Below are positions 30,976-34,323 of a stretch of DNA of 34,323 nucleotides, one piece after another. The DNA is from Enterorhabdus sp. P55 (GTDB taxonomy: Bacteria > Actinomycetota > Coriobacteriia > Coriobacteriales > Eggerthellaceae), in the NCBI RefSeq assembly GCF_009911695.1, contig NZ_QWKK01000017.1:1-34323 (forward strand), read 5' to 3'. Below the pieces are notes generated by a model, which made no database searches, had not been told where the DNA came from, and saw only the letters and a program-made list of their open reading frames with translations. How positions within the stretch are numbered: position 1 is the stretch's first letter; every line of letters begins with the position of its first letter. A program made the translations under genes and the position numbers.

Positions 30976-31689
30976 GTGGCGGATGCCGGGATCTCGGGTG
31001 CGGAGGCCGCTGGCGCGGGCGCGGGTTGTGGGGGCTGCGCGGGCGTGGAGCTCGGCGGCTGTGAGGGTGTCGGCGCGGAGGCCGTGGGCGACGAGAACGG
31101 CGGCGCGGGCTGCGCAGGCGATGGCACGGACGCCGGGGCCGCCGGCCTGGGCGCGGCGAGCGTGGGTCTGGGTGCTGAGGCCGTGGGCGGCGGCGCGGCG
31201 AGAACGGCAGCGGTGTTCTTCGTGGGCAATCGGCTCATGCTCGACGAGGGCGTAGGCCCGGCGGCCTACGATGCCATTGTCGAGGGCTATGAGGTGCCGC
31301 CCGAGGTGCGCCTGTTCGACGTGGGCTGCATGTCGATGGACATGCTGCCCTACGTGGAGTCCTGCGACGTCATCCTGACGGTGGACGCGGTGGATGGCAC
31401 GGGGGACGCGCCCGGCACCGTGTACCGCTTCCCGCCGGATGCCATGGCGCGCCACTGCGGGGCCATGGCGTCGCTACACGACCTGCGGCTCGTCGACCTG
31501 TTCGACGCCGCGTCGCTGCTCGGCTACGAGGCTGAGGGCTACTGCCTCGGCATGCAGGTGGACAACATGGCGCCCGAGGAATATGTGGTGGGGCTCACGC
31601 CCGCGGTGCACGCCGCCCTGCCGCTTCTCGTGGAGACGGTGGTGGCCGAGCTCACCCGCCGGGGCTTCTCCCTGCGTAAGAGGCCCTAG
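30976..31689 (+). CDS. hyaD: Hydrogenase maturation endopeptidase (HyaD/HybD family) with low-complexity N-terminus
   Basis: Protein of 237 residues. The catalytic part starts near residue 75 with AVFFVGNRLMLDEGVGPAAY, carrying the GN-L-DEGVG motif whose acidic residue contacts nickel. It continues with VILTVDAVDG and MASLHDLRLVDLFDAASLLGY, the usual His region. It cuts the C-terminal peptide from the large subunit after nickel insertion. GTG 30976 is preferred because GGAGGAGG ends 5 nt upstream; GTG 30961 and longer frames are weaker. The first ~70 residues are Gly/Ala/Cys-rich low complexity, unusual for this family, which is normally about 160 residues; translation from an internal start is possible. 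Confidence 0.82.
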   Translation: MADAGISGAEAAGAGAGCGGCAGVELGGCEGVGAEAVGDENGGAGCAGDGTDAGAAGLGAASVGLGAEAVGGGAARTAAVFFVGNRLMLDEGVGPAAYDAIVEGYEVPPEVRLFDVGCMSMDMLPYVESCDVILTVDAVDGTGDAPGTVYRFPPDAMARHCGAMASLHDLRLVDLFDAASLLGYEAEGYCLGMQVDNMAPEEYVVGLTPAVHAALPLLVETVVAELTRRGFSLRKRP

Positions 31690-31946
31690 CACGTACGAGC
31701 AGCCGGTCCGACAGCCGTTCGAACGCGCTGTCGAGGGTCGCCCTGACGCCTGCGTGGCCCCCGGGGGGGGCTCGGCGGCAGCGCGGCCGTACCTCAGAGC
31801 GCGTCTTGGCAGCCGCGCGAGGTTTCCCCTGGGAAACAGTTGCCTTGCCACATGGTGGACCCTTGCGCGTATGGCCTGGCAGGACGCGGCGTGGGCGCTA
31901 TCCTCCCTGGTGATCGTGAAATCGCACAGCCAAGGAGGTCGCGTCC

Positions 31947-32471
31947 ATGCAGATTCACACCCTTAGTGCCTATGAGACCACTGCCCAGTCGTTCTTCGCC
32001 AAGCTGGCCGAGTGGGATGCCGATCTGGTGCTCGACGTGCGCCTGAAGAACACCAACCAGCTGGCCGGCTTCACCAAGCGCGATGACCTCGCCTTCTTCG
32101 TGGAGAAGATCCAGCACGCCGACTACGCCCACGATGTTCTGTTCTCGCCGGCCACCACCGTGCTCGAGCGCTATCTGCGCGGGTCGATGAGCTGGGAGGA
32201 CTTCTTCGCCACCTATCATCGCGAGATGGTGCAGCGGGATGCTGTGGCGCAGTTCTTCGAGAAGTACGGGGCGTACCGCTCCGTCGCCATCGTGGGCACG
32301 GCCACCCAGAAGCGCCGCTCGCATGTGGAGATCCTCCAGCAGATGATCGAGGATGCCGAGGCCGGCGTGCCCGACACGTCACTTGAGCAGGTGACGGCGC
32401 GCGACGAGGCCGCCGAGGCCGAGCGGGCCGCCGCCAAGGAGGCTGCGCGTCACCATCGCAAGTCCGCCTAG
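31947..32471 (+). CDS. DUF488 family protein
   Basis: Protein of 174 residues with DUF488 features: an N-terminal MQIHTLSAYE strand, LVLDVRLKNTNQLAGFTKRDDLAFF with the conserved Asp-Val-Arg, and a C-terminal AIVGTATQKRRSHVEI in place of the family's usual cysteine motif. An Ala/Glu helical tail follows. The biochemical role of DUF488 is not established. ATG 31947 follows AAGGAGG with 8 nt spacing. It is transcribed alone; the 257-bp upstream region 31690-31946 has no gene and no promoter I can place with confidence. Confidence 0.75.
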   Translation: MQIHTLSAYETTAQSFFAKLAEWDADLVLDVRLKNTNQLAGFTKRDDLAFFVEKIQHADYAHDVLFSPATTVLERYLRGSMSWEDFFATYHREMVQRDAVAQFFEKYGAYRSVAIVGTATQKRRSHVEILQQMIEDAEAGVPDTSLEQVTARDEAAEAERAAAKEAARHHRKSA

Positions 32472-33085
32472 GTGCGGCTGAGACCAGCGCGTGCGAGGCG
32501 GACGCCGCGAGGTCGAGCATCGGCGCGACGCCCGATGCGTGCGGCGTCGGGGCCGCTGCTGACGAGGTATCGTGACGCGGATGGCGCTGCGGGGGCGTCG
32601 CTGGCGAAGTGCCGTGCGTCCGCGGGGACGAGGCGCTGCGAGGCCGGGGCAGCGGCGAGGTGCTGTGCGGCCGCTGGCGAGATGTCGCCGGTGCGATAGC
32701 GGGGTGCCCTGGCGTTGTCCAAGCAGCTGAGCGACGGTGTGGGCGGTTGCGGGAGAGGGGCCGCCTGGGCGGTGGGAGAAACGGCGTGGGGCGGTGGCTG
32801 GGGTGGCGGGGCTGCGGGGAGTATCCGCGGTGTTCCACCGGCTTTCGCGAAGCTCTTCTCCTTCGCCTGCGCCCCTTGATGTTTCACGTGAAACATTTGT
32901 TCCCTTATCGTGCGACATTGCGACAAGAAGGGGGATTTGCGCGGTGGGGGAGGAAAAAATCTGTAACGAATCGGCAGTCGGCGTCCTTGGGATGCCGCGG
33001 GCGGAGTATGCTAGGCGCCAGTTCAGATTGAGGGGCCGCGAACCGTGACCGACGGGGACTGCGGGGCCCAGAGGAGGTACCTACC
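32472..33085 (+). other. Gene-free GC-rich stretch carrying parS
   Basis: No frame here has a ribosome-binding site or recognisable protein sequence; minus-strand frames that look long are Arg/Pro/Ala-rich and take in the parS palindrome. A TATGCT at 33007-33012 may be the -10 of the downstream gene, but no good -35 is visible. Confidence 0.6.
32880..32895. promoter_or_regulatory. parS centromere site (ParB-binding)
   Basis: The 16-bp sequence TGTTTCACGTGAAACA is the canonical bacterial parS palindrome with no mismatch, and the symmetry extends one more base on each side. ParB nucleates on such sites and loads SMC. parS sites cluster near the replication origin, so this window may be in the origin-proximal part of the chromosome. 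Confidence 0.9.
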
Positions 33086-33847
33086 ATGAGCAGCGACATC
33101 ATCCGCGATGCCGACGACTACCGTACCAGGCTGTTCGGCCACTATGACTCGGCGCTCGGCTACACCGATCCCGAGTTCGTCCAGATCTTCGAGAACTTCG
33201 CCTTTGGCGACGTCGTGCGCGACAGCCGACTGGACGACCGCACGCGCTTCCTGGCCATCCTCGCCGCGCTCATGGGGTCGCAGGGGGCTGACGCCTACCG
33301 CACCATGCTGCCTGCCGCCCTTGAGGTGGGGGTTGATCCGACCGCTATCAAGGAAGTCGTTTACCAGGGCGTGGCCTACCTGGGCCTCTCGCGTGTGCTG
33401 CCCTACATCATCATCACCAACGAGGTGCTGCGCGGTCGCTCGGTGAAGCTGCCGCTGCCCGACCAGAAGACGGCCACCCGTGATGAGCACCTGCGCCGCG
33501 GCAACGACTTGCAGGTGGAGATCTTCGGCGAGGGCCTGCGCGACGCCTGGGAGCAGGGGCCCGAGGACACGGCGCACATCCGCCGCTGGCTCGCCGCCAA
33601 CTGCTTCGGCGACTACTACACCCGCGGCGGCCTGGAGCTGCGCGAGCGCGAGCTCGTGACGTTCTGCTACCTGGTGGCGCTCGGCGGCTGCGAGGCCCAG
33701 GCCACGGCGCACGCGGCCGGCAACATGAACGTGGGCAACGACAAGGAGATGCTGATCGACGTGGTGTCGCAGCTCATCCCCTACATCGGTTACCCGCGCG
33801 TGCTCAACGCCATCGGCTGCATCGAGAAGGCGGCTGACGAGCGGTAG
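33086..33847 (+). CDS. Carboxymuconolactone decarboxylase (CMD) family protein, two domains
   Basis: Protein of 253 residues with two CMD-like repeats. The first spans about 30-115 (RLDDRTRFLAILAALMGSQGADAYRTML, then VYQGVAYLGLSRVL). The second spans about 170-250 (LELRERELVTFCYLVALGGCEAQATAHAAGNMNVG, then SQLIPYIGYPRVLNAI). The CXXC pair of AhpD-type peroxidatic members is absent in both, so a peroxidase role is unlikely. ATG 33086 follows GAGGAGGTACC. Family members include decarboxylases and redox proteins; the role here is undetermined. A GC-rich hairpin-like region follows at about 33875-33932. Confidence 0.85.
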   Translation: MSSDIIRDADDYRTRLFGHYDSALGYTDPEFVQIFENFAFGDVVRDSRLDDRTRFLAILAALMGSQGADAYRTMLPAALEVGVDPTAIKEVVYQGVAYLGLSRVLPYIIITNEVLRGRSVKLPLPDQKTATRDEHLRRGNDLQVEIFGEGLRDAWEQGPEDTAHIRRWLAANCFGDYYTRGGLELRERELVTFCYLVALGGCEAQATAHAAGNMNVGNDKEMLIDVVSQLIPYIGYPRVLNAIGCIEKAADER

Positions 33848-33993
33848 CGCATAGCGCATGGGCCCTGCGGGAGGCGGGGCGCCGAGCGAGCGTCGACGGG
33901 GCGTCCTGCGGGGCGCCCCGCTTGCGTCTGGAGGTCGCGGGCGACCGGGTTGGCGGGTGTCGACGGCTCGGGTATGCGGGTGGAGGCGATGGG

Positions 33994-34132
33994 TTTTTGG
34001 CAATTTAGGCACGGTTTACGCACCCGTGAAGACGTGTGTCTCCCTGCCATCCTTTGTGACCTGGGCAAATGCCAGACCGCAACCGCCAGACTGCGTCGAA
34101 CCTGCGTAAACCGCGCCTAAATTGGCCAAAAA
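33994..34132 (-). repeat. Palindromic intergenic element E5 (139 bp), reverse orientation
   Basis: Ends 33994-34022 and 34103-34132 form a ~29-bp inverted repeat with one mismatch and one single-base gap (TTTTTGGC-AATTTAGGC... ending GGTTTACGCA). The core CCCAGGTCAC reads on the minus strand at about 34056-34065. It shares the GGCCAAT/TTTACGC end type with E3 and E4. No gene is adjacent on its right within the window. Confidence 0.8.
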
Positions 34133-34323
34133 TATCTGATCGCCGTTCGTTTCGGGGGGCTTCCGGCGCAGGGGCGCTGGCGGATCGACGGATGGCGAGG
34201 GCGGAGGGGCTCCGGAGGGTGGAGGGCGGAGGGCGGAGGACAGAGGGCCCTGGGACGCTAGCAGAGGACAGGCGCCCCGTCCCTTCTCCGGAGGGGTGTT
34301 GGGGTGGCTCTCCGGGGGGGGGG
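34133..34323 (+). other. G-rich purine repeats at the right edge, no gene seen
   Basis: Irregular repeats of GGAGGGCGGAGG type (about 34200-34250) end in a terminal run of G. No supportable coding frame. Confidence 0.5.

Noticed and set aside
30457-31689. 410-residue version of the maturation protease
   Set aside because: It starts inside the terminator hairpin region and overlaps a better-supported membrane-protein gene; the GTG at 30976 has the ribosome-binding site.
32468-32926. 152-residue minus-strand frame containing MFHVKH
   Set aside because: MFHVKH arises from reading through the parS palindrome; the rest is Pro/Ala/Arg-rich without a family, and no ribosome-binding site is seen.

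Overview
The window looks like chromosomal DNA of a high-GC anaerobic actinobacterium of the class Coriobacteriia, most likely family Eggerthellaceae (Eggerthella / Gordonibacter / Adlercreutzia type). The grounds are the very high GC3, the Tat-exported molybdopterin oxidoreductase operon, the membrane-bound [NiFe] hydrogenase, the c-heme sensor kinase and a DUF559 nuclease of the kind common in this class. Genus is inference; no database was searched.

Layout. 1-785: end of a probable radical-SAM gene and its DUF2344 partner. 1016-2497: a DUF559 (Vsr-like) nuclease gene with a leaderless promoter, bracketed by two inverted copies of a 166-bp palindromic element. 2569-8125 (minus): a five-gene respiratory reductase operon (ferric-reductase-like membrane protein, DmsC, DmsB, TorD chaperone, molybdopterin subunit). 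8359-10768 (minus): a two-component system whose kinase carries a periplasmic c-type heme site. The promoter regions of both operons contain the same four TAA half-sites at 11/12/11-bp spacing, so the system probably regulates itself and the reductase operon. 10926-11871: two small membrane-protein genes, one apparently frameshifted. 11897-12853: a type IV (PvuRts1I/AbaSI-like) modification-dependent restriction enzyme. 13105-15157: a ~2-kb AT-richer two-gene island without integrase, inserted at the 3' end of tRNA-Asp with a 46-bp att duplication.

15190-16650 has no convincing gene. It holds two diverged tandem copies of a composite repeat, each starting with a 151-bp relative of the palindromic element. 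16651-22203: a MarR regulator with a palindromic operator, a heterodimeric multidrug-type ABC exporter and a HAD phosphatase. 22396-25506: a degenerate AAA-like protein, an atypical HhH DNA glycosylase without Fe-S ligands, and MntP. 25557-26408 (minus): prephenate dehydratase. 26714-31689: hydrogenase small, large and cytochrome b subunits, a terminator, a small membrane protein and the maturation endopeptidase. 31947-33847: a DUF488 protein, a canonical parS site in a gene-free stretch, and a two-domain carboxymuconolactone decarboxylase-like protein. 33994-34132: a fifth palindromic element.

How it fits together. Hydrogenase would feed electrons into the quinone pool and the reductase operon would pass them to an unidentified acceptor, under a heme-containing sensor kinase. 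The least explained material is the palindromic-element family (five copies, with a directional CCAGGTC core) and its inverted pairing around a nuclease gene, an arrangement reminiscent of REP/RAYT units but with an unrelated nuclease. The tRNA-Asp mini-island is second.
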